The notes beneath the pieces are model-generated. The model was given only the letters and a program-made list of their open reading frames with translations, made no database searches and was not told the origin of the DNA. Source: Acetobacteraceae bacterium (lineage in GTDB: Bacteria > Pseudomonadota > Alphaproteobacteria > Acetobacterales > Acetobacteraceae). Taken from it: a stretch of DNA of 64,000 nt. The DNA lies in contig PLSD01000018.1 of NCBI GenBank assembly GCA_003164135.1, forward strand, positions 61,068-125,067, written 5' to 3'. Positions 15,703-23,995 of the stretch are shown piece after piece; position 1 is the first letter of the stretch; each line of letters opens with the position of its first letter. The position numbers were made by a program, and so were the translations under genes.

Positions 15703-17194
15703 TGTCTTCGGCCCAGGTTTGCAGGAGGCGGGCGACGCCGGGGATGTTGCCGCCGGCCTGTTCACGCAGGTCCGAGAAGTCTCGCGGCGGCAGCGCCACG
15801 GGCATGGAGCGCTGCGGCGGGGGCGGTAGGAGGGCTTGGATGTTGATGGTGCCGATGCGCCGCCCGACCGGCAGAGCCAAGCCGAACAGCAGGGCGGCGG
15901 CGGCGAGGAGTTCCAGCAGCCCTTGGGTGAGAGGTGCCGCGGCCTGGGCCATGACGCCGGAGGACAGGCTGGTGGCGGGTTTCTGGAAGGAGGCGGCAAG
16001 GACGTTGACCGTGACCTGCGGGTAAGCAAAGGCGCCGGCGATGGCAGCTTTCACCTGCTCAGTGGTGACGGCGCCGAGTGCGGCTTTATTCAGGACGACG
16101 GAGACGGCGACGGATTTTACCGTCCAATCGGGGTTGGTGATGTCGCTCTCGCTCTGGTCGGTAACGTAGGTCTGGTCGAGGTTGCTGCTGGTTTGCTGCG
16201 GCTGCGCCGGAGTTGCGGGCGGTGCACTGGTGGCGCCGGGGGTTGGGGGCGTGGCTGTGGTGGGGGATGGCGGCTCGTTGGAAAGGGCGCCGGGGATGCC
16301 GATGGCCGCCATGGAAGCGCCGTACTGGCTGGACTGCGCGCTGACCTGATGCGTGACCAGATGCGAGGGGCCGTAGGATATTTGGTGGATATGCTCCTGG
16401 GTGAAGTCCAGGTTGGCGGCGACGTCCGTTTGGAAGTTGCCCGCGCCGACCAAGGGGATAAGCAGGCCCGCGATGCGCGCGGCGGCGCTGGTTTCAACCT
16501 GCGCGACGGTGGCGAACTGGGTGCCGGTGGTCATGTTGTCCCCCGCCGGATAGACGGCGACACCGGAGGTGGTTTCCACCGTGACCTGGTTGGCGGACAG
16601 GCCGGGGACGGCGCCGGCGACCAGGTTTGCGATGGCTTCGCCTTGCGATTGCGCGGTGGCGTCGTCCGCCTGGATGACGACGGAGCCGGTGGGCTTGGGT
16701 TGGTCGGCGAGGAAGGGCGTGTCCGGGGGCAACGCGAGGAAGACCTGGGCGCTGTGGATGCCGTTGAGGCTTTGGATGGATTGTTGCAGCGAGAGTTCCA
16801 GCGCCTGCACCGCCATGGTGGATTGCGCGAGGTCCGAGGCGGTCATCGGCGCATTTTCCAGCTGCGCCCAGGCGGTGGAGACATCTGAGCCGGGCACCTG
16901 GGCCTCGCCCAGTTGCAGACGCGCCTGTGCCAATTGCGGCTCCGGGACAAGAATGATGTTGCCGGCGGCTTGCAACTGATAGGGGATGCCGAGTTTTTGC
17001 AGCTGGGCGATAACCTTGCCGCCGTCGGCGGGGGAAAGGCCTTCATCCAGAACGACGTAGGGCGGGCCTGCCATTTCCAGCCAGACCACCACGGCGAAGG
17101 ACACCGCGATGACGCCACCGGCCGCCCAAAAGATTTTGGGCAGACGCGCGGCTTGCGCCCGGACCTGATGGAGAAGTTCCCGGCCGGATTGCAT
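15695..17194 (-). CDS. fliF: Flagellar MS-ring protein FliF
   Basis: A 499-residue MS-ring protein. An N-terminal membrane helix (about 20-42), a periplasmic ring-building motif of the YscJ/FliF type, a Thr/Pro-rich loop around 310-335, and a second membrane helix near 435-455 are all visible. The C-terminal cytoplasmic tail, which binds FliG, is about 45 residues. It is slightly shorter than enterobacterial FliF (about 550). The ATG overlaps the fliE stop by one base (TAATG) and the end overlaps fliG by 8 nt, so the ring and switch are translated together. Confidence 0.96.
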   Translation of the reverse strand: MQSGRELLHQVRAQAARLPKIFWAAGGVIAVSFAVVVWLEMAGPPYVVLDEGLSPADGGKVIAQLQKLGIPYQLQAAGNIILVPEPQLAQARLQLGEAQVPGSDVSTAWAQLENAPMTASDLAQSTMAVQALELSLQQSIQSLNGIHSAQVFLALPPDTPFLADQPKPTGSVVIQADDATAQSQGEAIANLVAGAVPGLSANQVTVETTSGVAVYPAGDNMTTGTQFATVAQVETSAAARIAGLLIPLVGAGNFQTDVAANLDFTQEHIHQISYGPSHLVTHQVSAQSSQYGASMAAIGIPGALSNEPPSPTTATPPTPGATSAPPATPAQPQQTSSNLDQTYVTDQSESDITNPDWTVKSVAVSVVLNKAALGAVTTEQVKAAIAGAFAYPQVTVNVLAASFQKPATSLSSGVMAQAAAPLTQGLLELLAAAALLFGLALPVGRRIGTINIQALLPPPPQRSMPVALPPRDFSDLREQAGGNIPGVARLLQTWAEDNE

Positions 17195-17499
17195 TAGAAC
17201 TGCATGTTCATGATGGATTGATAGGCGGAGACGACCTCGTTACGCACAGCCACGGTGGCGTTCCATGCAACCTGGGCGCGGTCGTTCGCGACCACGGCCT
17301 TGCCGAGCGTGGCGCCGGGAACGCCGGCGGTGAAACCGGCCTCGGCGGTGGCGGCGGAGCCTTGCGTGGCACTGACGTTTTGCAGGGCGGTGTTGATGAG
17401 GTCCAGGAAGTTACCCTGCGGTGACGCGGGGTTTGTGGTTGAGGGAGCCGCCGCGGAGAGCAGGGGGCTGGCAACTTGTAGAAGCGCGTTGGTTAACAT
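17194..17499 (-). CDS. fliE: Flagellar hook-basal body protein FliE
   Basis: A 101-residue protein that links the MS-ring to the rod. The conserved C-terminal half, including VAWNATVAVRNEVVSAYQSI followed by MNMQF at the very end, is diagnostic. It is the first gene of the leftward fli operon; FliF follows with a one-base overlap. Upstream is a gene-free gap towards the chemotaxis set, which must hold the operon promoter, although I could not pick a convincing one. Confidence 0.94.
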   Translation of the reverse strand: MLTNALLQVASPLLSAAAPSTTNPASPQGNFLDLINTALQNVSATQGSAATAEAGFTAGVPGATLGKAVVANDRAQVAWNATVAVRNEVVSAYQSIMNMQF

Positions 17500-18023
17500 G
17501 CCGTGGTTCCCACTAACAAAAATGAAGGGATGTGAAAGGAAAAATTTGGAACAAAATGGGGCTCATTTATCACTCGTTCCTTAACGGTTTTCTAAGACCC
17601 CGTTATGCGCGGTGGCGTTTCGGTCCGGGTGCATGGCGAAGAGGATGGTCATGGGGATGGGGATAGCGGGGGGAGGTTGCTGGAATGTTAAAATGACGAC
17701 GTGGGAGTAAAATAGTTAAGCCGGAACGTGGTAAGGTGATGCACGCCGGGAGTGCCGGGGCTGCGTATAGATTGGTTTTTTGCTGGTTTATGCTGGCCAA
17801 ATATAAATCATCGTGAATTTCAGCGGACGTAAGCTTTTTTTCATAACTGTTTGCCATAAGCAGGCGTATTGCGCAGCGTGCTGGCAGCATGCCGGAGATG
17901 CCGCGCAACGGACCGACAGCCTGTCCAGGTTGGAGGATCGCAACACATTGCAGGCTTCAGGGAGAGGGCACATGGCTGGGATTGAAGCAGAAGCGCCTGA
18001 ATTCCTCCGCGCCGCGGTAGCTG
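17500..18023. other. Divergent intergenic region between fliE and the chemotaxis genes
   Basis: About 520 bp lie between the leftward fli operon and the rightward HEAT-cheR genes, and are more AT-rich than the flanks. They hold a possible sigma-70-type promoter (17780-17807, plus) and a possible 20-codon leader (17972-18034). Just before the fliE ATG, at 17504-17514, GTGG-GAA-CCAC on the minus strand can fold over the likely ribosome binding site. I found no clear sigma-54 or sigma-28 consensus for fliE. The longer open frames here have no coding character. Confidence 0.5.
17780..17807 (+). promoter_or_regulatory. Possible sigma-70-type promoter
   Basis: TTGCTG (17780-17785), then 16 bp, then TATAAA (17802-17807), in an AT-rich patch upstream of the HEAT-cheR-response regulator genes. 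Spacing and hexamers are acceptable, but this is pattern matching only. Confidence 0.3.
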
Positions 18024-18034
18024 GTGCGGGCTGA
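17972..18034 (+). CDS. Possible 20-codon leader peptide before the HEAT-repeat gene
   Basis: An ATG at 17972, preceded by GGGAGAGG, opens a 20-residue frame (MAGIEAEAPEFLRAAVAGAG). Its TGA (18032-18034) is one base from the ATG of the HEAT-repeat gene at 18036. That gene has no good ribosome binding site of its own, so the leader could supply translation by coupling. The evidence is only the ribosome binding site and the stop-start arrangement; it could be chance. Confidence 0.3.
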   Translation: MAGIEAEAPEFLRAAVAGAG

Positions 18035-18035
18035 T

Positions 18036-18644
18036 ATGCCGCTTGTAAGAGGCGGGGTGGCAACCTCGCCCGGTGGTGTACCGCGCGAGCAGCTTGATAG
18101 TACGGATGCGGGGCAGCGAAGGCGCGCGGCGAAAGCCCTGGCGGGAGGGCGCGGCAATGCGCCGCTGCTGGTGTCGTGCCTGGGTGTGGAGACGGATGCC
18201 AATGTGCGCGCCGCGTTGTTTGCCGGGCTTGTTAGCATTGGTGGCGAGGCCGTGGCGGCGCGGATTGCTGCGCTGTTGCGCATTGGCGATCCGGGCTTGC
18301 GGGGCGGGGCGGTCAAGGCGCTACAGCAATTGGGCGACGCGGCGGAGCCCGTGGTTGATGCGCTGTTGCGCGACGTGGATGCGGATTTGCGGCTGCTGGC
18401 GGTTGAGGTGACGCGCGCCTGGCCGGCGGAGGTTGCGGCAGTGCGCCTGCTGCGGGTTATCGAGGATGATACGCATGTGAATGTCTGCGCCGCGGCGGTG
18501 GATGTTGCCGCCGAAGTGGGCACGCCGGCGTTGCTGGGCGCGCTCGCGCGGTTGCGGCTGCGCTTTGCCGGCGAGCCGTTTCTGGCGTTTGCCGCCGAGG
18601 TCGCGCGGGCACGGATCAGGGCCTCGGACCGGCGGCTGCCATGA
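18036..18644 (+). CDS. HEAT-repeat protein next to cheR
   Basis: A 202-residue Ala/Leu/Arg/Val-rich protein made of repeated helical pairs of the HEAT/PBS type, for example VRAALFAGLVSIGGEAVAAR, LRGGAVKALQQLGDAAEPVV and DLRLLAVEVTRAWPAEVAAV, about 31 residues apart. HEAT scaffolds bind other proteins; no catalytic residues are visible. Its end overlaps the cheR start (ATGA), so the two are coupled. A GTG at 18024 is an alternative start. A role as a scaffold or regulator of the chemotaxis proteins is inferred from position only. Confidence 0.7.
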   Translation: MPLVRGGVATSPGGVPREQLDSTDAGQRRRAAKALAGGRGNAPLLVSCLGVETDANVRAALFAGLVSIGGEAVAARIAALLRIGDPGLRGGAVKALQQLGDAAEPVVDALLRDVDADLRLLAVEVTRAWPAEVAAVRLLRVIEDDTHVNVCAAAVDVAAEVGTPALLGALARLRLRFAGEPFLAFAAEVARARIRASDRRLP

Positions 18645-19495
18645 CGGCCGGGGCGGATTGTATCGCGATTTCGGAATTCGAGTTCCAGAAATTCCGCGAC
18701 TTTTTTTACCGGCGGACGGGTATATCGTTTGGTGACAGCAAGCGATATTACGTTGACAAGCGGCTGCTGGAACGGATCGGCAAATCCGGCATGGAGAGTT
18801 TCGAGCGGTATTTCGCGCGGTTGCGCCATGATGTGGGCGGCGAGATCGAGCAGCTTATTAGTCTGTTTACCGTGAACGAGACCTATTTCTACCGCGAAGA
18901 GCATCAATTCGACTGTCTGGCGAACCATATTCTGCCCGAGCTGACCTCCCATTTGCCGCATGGGGCGCGGATACGCATTTGGTCGCTGCCGTGCTCGACC
19001 GGTGAGGAGCCTTATTCGATCGCGCTTTACCTGTTGGAGAACTGGCCGGAGATCGAGGATTATGAGGTGGAGTTGCTGGCCTCCGACATTGATACCGCGG
19101 CGCTGGCCGCCGCGCGGACGGGGATTTATACCGCGCGCGCACTGCACAGGTTGCCGCGCGATGTGGTACAGCGGTATTTTTCCAAGCTGGACGCGGATCG
19201 TTTCCGGCTGTCCAACACCATCCGCCAGGCGGTGAATTTTTCGCAGGTGAACGCCAGCGACCCGCACGCAATGCAGCCGTTTGCCGAAATCGACGTGATT
19301 TTCTGCCGCAATATGCTGATTTATTTTGATGACCGCTCGCGCCAGGGCACGGTGGACGCATTTTACGAGAGCCTGTGCGAGGGCGGCTTTGTATGCGTCG
19401 GGCATTCCGAATCCATGAGCCGCATTTCATCGCTGTTCAGGGTGCGGCGGTTTCCGCAGGGCGTGGTGTATCAAAAGCCGGGAGACTACCGGTGA
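18641..19495 (+). CDS. cheR: Chemotaxis protein methyltransferase CheR
   Basis: A 284-residue SAM-dependent methyltransferase that methylates glutamates of chemoreceptors. The all-helical CheR N-domain is at about 10-80. The catalytic domain has the loop VNETYFYRE, the SAM-binding motif WSLPCSTGEEPYSIA (about 111-125), LLASDIDTAALAAA, and the FCRNMLIYFD motif near 225. It is complete. It overlaps the HEAT gene upstream and the response regulator downstream (GTGA). No cheB, cheA or cheW is nearby, so the receptor pathway must be completed elsewhere. Confidence 0.95.
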   Translation: MTAGADCIAISEFEFQKFRDFFYRRTGISFGDSKRYYVDKRLLERIGKSGMESFERYFARLRHDVGGEIEQLISLFTVNETYFYREEHQFDCLANHILPELTSHLPHGARIRIWSLPCSTGEEPYSIALYLLENWPEIEDYEVELLASDIDTAALAAARTGIYTARALHRLPRDVVQRYFSKLDADRFRLSNTIRQAVNFSQVNASDPHAMQPFAEIDVIFCRNMLIYFDDRSRQGTVDAFYESLCEGGFVCVGHSESMSRISSLFRVRRFPQGVVYQKPGDYR

Positions 19496-19914
19496 ATATG
19501 GACATCATTCCTAGCACCCCGTGGCGCCCCGGGAATGAGCGGGCGTGGATTCTCGTGGTCGAGGACTCCATGGTGGTGCGATTATATTACCGGCATCTGC
19601 TTGAGCGCGAGGGGTATGGCGTGGATGAGGCGATCAACGGCATTGAGGGGTTGGAGAAGGCGTTTCGTACACGGTTCAGCCTGTGCATTGTTGATGTGAA
19701 CATGCCCGTGATGGATGGGCACCGGTTTTTGCAGGCATTGCGGCACGAGCCCATGACCCGGGTATTGCCCGCCCTGGTGACGACCACTCAGGCCGGCGAA
19801 GGGGACCGCCGGGCCGCGATGGCGGCAGGGGCCAATGCCTATTTGGTGAAGCCGGTACCGGGCGAGCTGCTGACCTTGCAAGTGGCGGCTTTGCTGGGCC
19901 GGGCGGCACGATAA
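19492..19914 (+). CDS. CheY-like single-domain response regulator
   Basis: A 140-residue receiver domain with an N-terminal extension of about 18 residues. The acidic pair Glu24-Asp25 (LVVEDS), phosphoacceptor Asp68 (IVDVNMPVMDG), conserved Thr in VTTTQ and Lys in LVKP are all present. The GTG at 19492 overlaps the cheR stop and has GGGAG 7 nt before it; the next ATG (19498) is further from the ribosome binding site. No output domain is present, so it should act by protein binding, as CheY does. Confidence 0.9.
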   Translation: MNMDIIPSTPWRPGNERAWILVVEDSMVVRLYYRHLLEREGYGVDEAINGIEGLEKAFRTRFSLCIVDVNMPVMDGHRFLQALRHEPMTRVLPALVTTTQAGEGDRRAAMAAGANAYLVKPVPGELLTLQVAALLGRAAR

Positions 19915-20028
19915 AGGTAAATTGCGGGGGTGGGAGCGACCGGAAGAGTTTCTTAACTGGGCCTCAATACTTGGGGTCCACGATACAAAAATCCCGACCG
20001 AAAATCAGCCGAATGGAGCCTTAAGTAA

Positions 20029-20400
20029 ATGTCAGTTATTCTTGTTCTCGACGACTCTGCCACAATGGTCATGAGCCTGTCGCATATTCTGAAGGGCGCT
20101 GGTTATGAGGTGGAAACCGGCATGAATGGCCGCGAGGGCATTAATAAGTTGGGAGAAGGCATCAAGCCTTCGGTGATTCTCACCGATCTCAACATGCCCG
20201 AGCTCGATGGTATCGGGTTTATCAAGGAGGCGCGCAAGATTGCCGCGACACGATTCACGCCTATTATCGTGCTGACCACGGAATCCGGTGGGCGCAAACG
20301 CGATGAGGCACGCGCGGCCGGTGCTTCCGGCTGGCTGACCAAGCCGGCGGAGCCGAGCCAGTTGCTTTCGGTCGTTAAGCAGCTCTGCCCGGCGAAATAG
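20029..20400 (+). CDS. cheY: Chemotaxis response regulator CheY
   Basis: A 123-residue receiver domain: Asp8-Asp9 (LDDS), phosphoacceptor Asp53 (LTDLNMPELDG), Thr in VLTTES and Lys in WLTKP. This is the length and make-up of a stand-alone CheY that binds FliM when phosphorylated. The start has GGAG 10 nt upstream. It is the second receiver of this cluster, 114 bp after the first, and is followed 11 bp later by a helical protein that might dephosphorylate it. Confidence 0.92.
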   Translation: MSVILVLDDSATMVMSLSHILKGAGYEVETGMNGREGINKLGEGIKPSVILTDLNMPELDGIGFIKEARKIAATRFTPIIVLTTESGGRKRDEARAAGASGWLTKPAEPSQLLSVVKQLCPAK

Positions 20401-20411
20401 GCGGGCGGGCC

Positions 20412-20858
20412 ATGGCCGATACGACGGAAGCCAATGAACGGTTGGTATGCGCCATTCTGGCGGAGCAGGTTTCGACCCTGCGCGACCGTATGGATGCGAG
20501 TACCGCGTTTGATCTGCTGTGGCGTACCTCGGCCTTGCTCTCCTGGCTTTCTGGCCTGCTGGGGGATTTGTCCCGGCATAACGCCAACACCACCCCGGTG
20601 CTGGAGCGCGAGCGGGCGGAGGCGATTGCGGAAGTGGCAGAAATTCGGGGAGAGCTCGATAAATTAGCCTTTTTTCAGGCACAGCGTCAGGATTTTGCGC
20701 GGCAGATTGCCGATTGCGTGGTGACCGCGCTAGAGCGCATGGCGGTGGCGGAAATGCCGGCGGGGACCAGTTTTTCCTCCGGCGACCTGGCTGCCCTTTA
20801 TGTCAGCGATGACCAGCGCAAACTGCATGATGCCGTGGTGCAGCGGTTGAGCAGTTAA
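20412..20858 (+). CDS. Helical protein after cheY, possible CheZ-like phosphatase
   Basis: A 148-residue, mainly helical protein that I do not recognise by overall similarity. Residues 85-112 form a long amphipathic helix containing QRQDFARQIAD, in which Asp94 and Gln98 make the D-x-x-x-Q pattern that carries the catalytic Gln of CheZ. A short C-terminal segment (YVSDDQRKLHDAVV) could be a CheY-binding tail, as in CheZ. It follows cheY by 11 bp and precedes a terminator. Length is shorter than CheZ (214). The phosphatase idea is inference from motif and position. Confidence 0.55.
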   Translation: MADTTEANERLVCAILAEQVSTLRDRMDASTAFDLLWRTSALLSWLSGLLGDLSRHNANTTPVLERERAEAIAEVAEIRGELDKLAFFQAQRQDFARQIADCVVTALERMAVAEMPAGTSFSSGDLAALYVSDDQRKLHDAVVQRLSS

Positions 20859-20911
20859 ACCCGCTTTTCAAAGTGACACGCCTGGTATTTCGTGCCCGGC
20901 CAGATCGCCAT

Positions 20912-20938
20912 AGCCCCCTGGTAGCAGGGGGCTTTTTT
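20912..20938 (+). terminator. Rho-independent terminator after the chemotaxis genes
   Basis: A perfect 9-bp GC-rich stem (20912-20920 with 20925-20933), a 4-nt loop (GTAG) and six T residues (20933-20938). It ends the HEAT-cheR-cheY transcript and separates it from the flgB operon. Confidence 0.93.
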
Positions 20939-21260
20939 ATGGCTTCCTGATGCCGGGCTGTTGCTGTTGGGGGTTAATTTTTGATTAAGAAACAAAACGG
21001 GGACGGATAATTTAAGGCCTCGGCGGCTGTACGCTCACGCTGCGATCATACTCTGTGATGAATATCACTACGATTATTCTAACTCATAAAAATGATGATG
21101 GGTGCAGTTGTTCATATTTTAATTTACGAAATTTTAAGTCCGGTGGTTTAAGGAGGGGATGTGGTTGTGTTTGGTAACAATCAGCGTTTGGGACGCTCCC
21201 GCCGGCGATCTGTTTGGGAGTTACCCGAGAAATTCTTGGTAAAATGCAAGGCAGGACGCG
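20939..21260. other. Intergenic region upstream of flgB
   Basis: About 320 bp without a gene between the chemotaxis terminator and flgB. The centre (21040-21140) is AT-rich and holds a CRP/FNR-like palindrome (21054-21069). It must contain the promoter of the long flgB-flhB operon, but I see no confident sigma-54 or sigma-28 consensus. A purine-rich patch (TTAAGGAGGGGATG, about 21148-21161) resembles a ribosome binding site but precedes no long frame. Confidence 0.5.
21054..21069. promoter_or_regulatory. CRP/FNR-like palindrome upstream of flgB
   Basis: TGTGA-N6-TCACT, with perfect half-sites GTGAT and ATCAC separated by 4 bp. This is close to the CRP consensus (TGTGA-N6-TCACA) and similar in layout to FNR sites. 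It lies about 190 bp before the flgB ATG. Regulator and role are inferred. Confidence 0.35.
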
Positions 21261-21608
21261 ATGCAAGTGGGGTTTCTGGATTTTTATGGCAGTCTTCTGA
21301 ATGTGCAGCAGCAACGCTCTGACCTGATCGCCAATAATATTGCCAATGCCGACACGCCTAATTTCAAGGCCATGGATGTGCCGTTCGATACCGCCTTGGC
21401 TGCACAGCTTGGTGACGCAAGCACTGGCGCCGCGCCGCAATACCGCGCGGATGGCACGGTGGGGCTGAATGGCAATGATGTGTCTCTGGATAGCGAGCGT
21501 GTGGAAGCGGCCGCGAATGGTGAGCAGATGATGGGCGCCACGGCATTCTTGCATCAGGCGACCGCTGATCTGGTGACGGCGCTGCGGCCAAATCCGAGTG
21601 GGATTTGA
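21261..21608 (+). CDS. flgB: Flagellar proximal rod protein FlgB
   Basis: A 115-residue rod protein and the first gene of the rod-hook-export operon. The conserved rod motif is RSDLIANNIANADTPNFKAM near residues 20-39, followed by a short core and the C-terminal helix. It is a little shorter than enteric FlgB (138). flgC follows after 46 bp. Confidence 0.94.
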   Translation: MQVGFLDFYGSLLNVQQQRSDLIANNIANADTPNFKAMDVPFDTALAAQLGDASTGAAPQYRADGTVGLNGNDVSLDSERVEAAANGEQMMGATAFLHQATADLVTALRPNPSGI

Positions 21609-21654
21609 AGAGTGTTGCAGGCAGAGAAATGTACAAGCAAAAGCGGAGGGCGGC

Positions 21655-22071
21655 ATGAGCGGTTCTGATATTTTTGGTATTGTCGGCAGTGCGCTGGATG
21701 CGCAAAACGCTCGCATGGGAGCGATTGCCTCTAACCTTGCCAATGTGGATTCTATCACGCCGCCGGGGGCGACGCCTTATCATGCGCATGAGGTGGTATT
21801 TGAGGCGGCGCCGGTGACTGGTGCAGCCTCGGACATGGGCGTGCAGGTGGCGGGGACGGTGCAAAGCAATGCGCCGGCGGTGCAGAAATATGACCCCGGC
21901 AGCCCGTATGCGAATGCGCAAGGTTATGTAACTGGCTCGAATGTTAGCCAGGTGAGTGAAATGGTGGACCTGATCGACAGTTCCAACAGCTATGCCGCTT
22001 CCGTTGCCGTGCTGCAGCAAGCCAGCCGGATCGACCAGCAAATGCTTGCCAGCTTTCAGGTGTCAGCATGA
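21655..22071 (+). CDS. flgC: Flagellar proximal rod protein FlgC
   Basis: A 138-residue rod protein with the N-terminal motif NARMGAIASNLANVDSITPP and the C-terminal helix VSEMVDLIDSSNSYAASVAV. The frame is open upstream to 21598, but the ATG at 21655 (MSGSDIFG) has GGAGGG close before it and gives normal length. It ends in an ATGA overlap with flgD. Confidence 0.95.
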   Translation: MSGSDIFGIVGSALDAQNARMGAIASNLANVDSITPPGATPYHAHEVVFEAAPVTGAASDMGVQVAGTVQSNAPAVQKYDPGSPYANAQGYVTGSNVSQVSEMVDLIDSSNSYAASVAVLQQASRIDQQMLASFQVSA

Positions 22072-22769
22072 CCAATCTTGCCGTTTCCAGTTCCGCCAGT
22101 GCCGCCGCGAATGCGGCAGCCGTGGCGGCTTCGACCACCGCGACGAAGGCGGCATCCGCAGGGGCGGGGTCCGCGTCTTCACTCACGCAGGCAAATTTTT
22201 TGCAATTGTTGACGGCGCAGTTGAAATACCAGACGCCGACGACGCCGGCGAATCCAACGCAGATGGCGCAGGAATTCGCGGCGATTTCCACGGTGGACGG
22301 CATTAATCAGGTGAACACGCAGCTGGCCTCCATGCAAAGCAGCACGGCGGCGGCGCAGATGGCGCAGGCCTCCGGGCTGGTGGGCAAGCAGGTGGCGGTG
22401 GCGGGTGATACGCTGACCGCCAATGCGGCGGCCAAAGCGGAAGGCGCGTTTAATCTGGCCAACGCGGCGCAGAGTGTGAACGTGAGTGTGGTGAACCCGA
22501 ACGGGACCGTCGCGGATACGATTAATCTGGGGTCGCTTGCCGCCGGGCAGCAGAGTTTTGCCTGGGCCAATGGCACGCCGGGCACGCAATATACCTATCA
22601 GGTTAACGCCACGGATGCCGCGGGCAATGCCGTGAGTGCCACGCCTTACAGTGTTTACACCGTCGAGGGCGTGAACGTTTCCGGCTCCTCGCCGACGCTG
22701 AACGTACAAGGTTCGGCGGCCACCCTCCCCGTCTCCTCTATTCAAACCGTTCTTGGAGCTTCCTCATGA
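22068..22769 (+). CDS. flgD: Hook assembly scaffold FlgD
   Basis: A 233-residue hook-capping protein. The N-terminal conserved part is FLQLLTAQLKYQTPTTPANP near 44-63, followed by QEFAAISTVDGINQVN. The C-terminal half has the FlgD FlgI-like/Tudor-like domain with GQQSFAWANG and YQVNATDAAGNAVS. FlgD is needed for hook polymerisation and then lost. ATGA overlaps couple it to flgC and flgE. Confidence 0.94.
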   Translation: MTNLAVSSSASAAANAAAVAASTTATKAASAGAGSASSLTQANFLQLLTAQLKYQTPTTPANPTQMAQEFAAISTVDGINQVNTQLASMQSSTAAAQMAQASGLVGKQVAVAGDTLTANAAAKAEGAFNLANAAQSVNVSVVNPNGTVADTINLGSLAAGQQSFAWANGTPGTQYTYQVNATDAAGNAVSATPYSVYTVEGVNVSGSSPTLNVQGSAATLPVSSIQTVLGASS

Positions 22770-23992
22770 CAATGCAAACCGCCCTGTCCGGCCTGACCGG
22801 CGCCCAGACAGGTCTCAATACTGTATCTAACGATCTGGCCAACGCGAGCACCACGGCGTTCAAAAGCCAATCAGCGTTGTTTGAGGATATTTATCCGGCC
22901 GGCGCGGGCAAGCTGCCGGGTATCGGCACCGGGCTGGAGGGGATATCCTCCGACCTGACGCAGGGGGCGCTGACCGCCACTGGTAATCCGCTGGACGCGG
23001 CGATTCAGGGCAATGGTTATTTCGTGACCGAGAATAACGGCGCGCAGCAGTATACGCGTGATGGAGCGTTTCAGCTGAATTCCAACGGGCAGCTGGTGAG
23101 CGCCAACGGGTCGAACGTGCTGGGATATGCGCAGACTGCGAGCGGCTCACTCGGTAGCACGCTAGGGCCGATTACCATCAATACGGGATCAATGGGGGCG
23201 AGTGCCACGGGGAATCTTGGGCTGACGCTGAGCCTGAATTCCGGCGATGCGGTGATCCCTTCCACCACGGCGTTCAGCGCCACCAATCCGGCCTCGTACG
23301 ATCAATCGACCTCGGTGGTAACGTATGACTCGCTGGGCAATGCCAACCGGGTCGGACTGTATTTCGTGCAGAATCCGGCAGCGAGCGCAGGGGCGGTGCC
23401 GGGCTGGACGGTATATGCGCAGCCGCAGCTGGCCAATGGTACCAATGCGGGGACACCGCAGACGCTGACCACGCTTGGTTTCACCTCGGCCGGTGCCTTG
23501 AGCAGCGGCAGCCCGGCGACGCTGAATGTGAACTGGGGGAATGGCGCCGCGAATTCGGCCATTGCGTTTAATCTGGCTGGCACCACGCTGGCGGCGCAAA
23601 GTTTCTCGGTGGCCGGGATTACCAATGATGGCTACGCGCCGGGAAGCTACAGCGGCACGACGATTGGCACCAATGGCGCAGTGCAGTCCACCTACTCCAA
23701 TGGGCAGACGGTCAGCGCAGGGACGCTGGGGCTGGCGAATTTTATCAACCAGGAAGGGCTGACGCCAGTTACCGGGAATCTCTATTCTGCATCGGCAACC
23801 TCCGGGCAGGCAGTCCTCGGCACGCCGGGCACTGGGCTGGCGGGAACGTTGAGCGGGGGCAATCTGGAGGCGTCGAATGCGTCGACGTCCTCGCTACTGG
23901 TGTCGCTGATCCAGTACCAGCAGGCGTATCAGGCGAATACGTCGGTCATCCAGACCGAGCAGCAGGACAGCCAGCGGCTGGTGCAGATTTAA
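22766..23992 (+). CDS. flgE: Flagellar hook protein FlgE
   Basis: A 408-residue hook protein. N-terminal rod/hook motif TVSNDLANASTTAFKSQSAL near 19-38, the TQGALTATGNPLDAAIQGNG segment near 72-91, and the C-terminal QYQQAYQANTSVIQTEQQ helix. Length is normal. The start overlaps the flgD stop (ATGA) and flgF follows after 3 bp. Confidence 0.96.
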   Translation: MTMQTALSGLTGAQTGLNTVSNDLANASTTAFKSQSALFEDIYPAGAGKLPGIGTGLEGISSDLTQGALTATGNPLDAAIQGNGYFVTENNGAQQYTRDGAFQLNSNGQLVSANGSNVLGYAQTASGSLGSTLGPITINTGSMGASATGNLGLTLSLNSGDAVIPSTTAFSATNPASYDQSTSVVTYDSLGNANRVGLYFVQNPAASAGAVPGWTVYAQPQLANGTNAGTPQTLTTLGFTSAGALSSGSPATLNVNWGNGAANSAIAFNLAGTTLAAQSFSVAGITNDGYAPGSYSGTTIGTNGAVQSTYSNGQTVSAGTLGLANFINQEGLTPVTGNLYSASATSGQAVLGTPGTGLAGTLSGGNLEASNASTSSLLVSLIQYQQAYQANTSVIQTEQQDSQRLVQI

Positions 23993-23995
23993 GCC

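Noticed and set aside
17957-19405. 482-residue minus-strand frame opposite the HEAT and cheR genes
   Set aside because: No recognisable domain; the plus-strand CheR is complete with all motifs.
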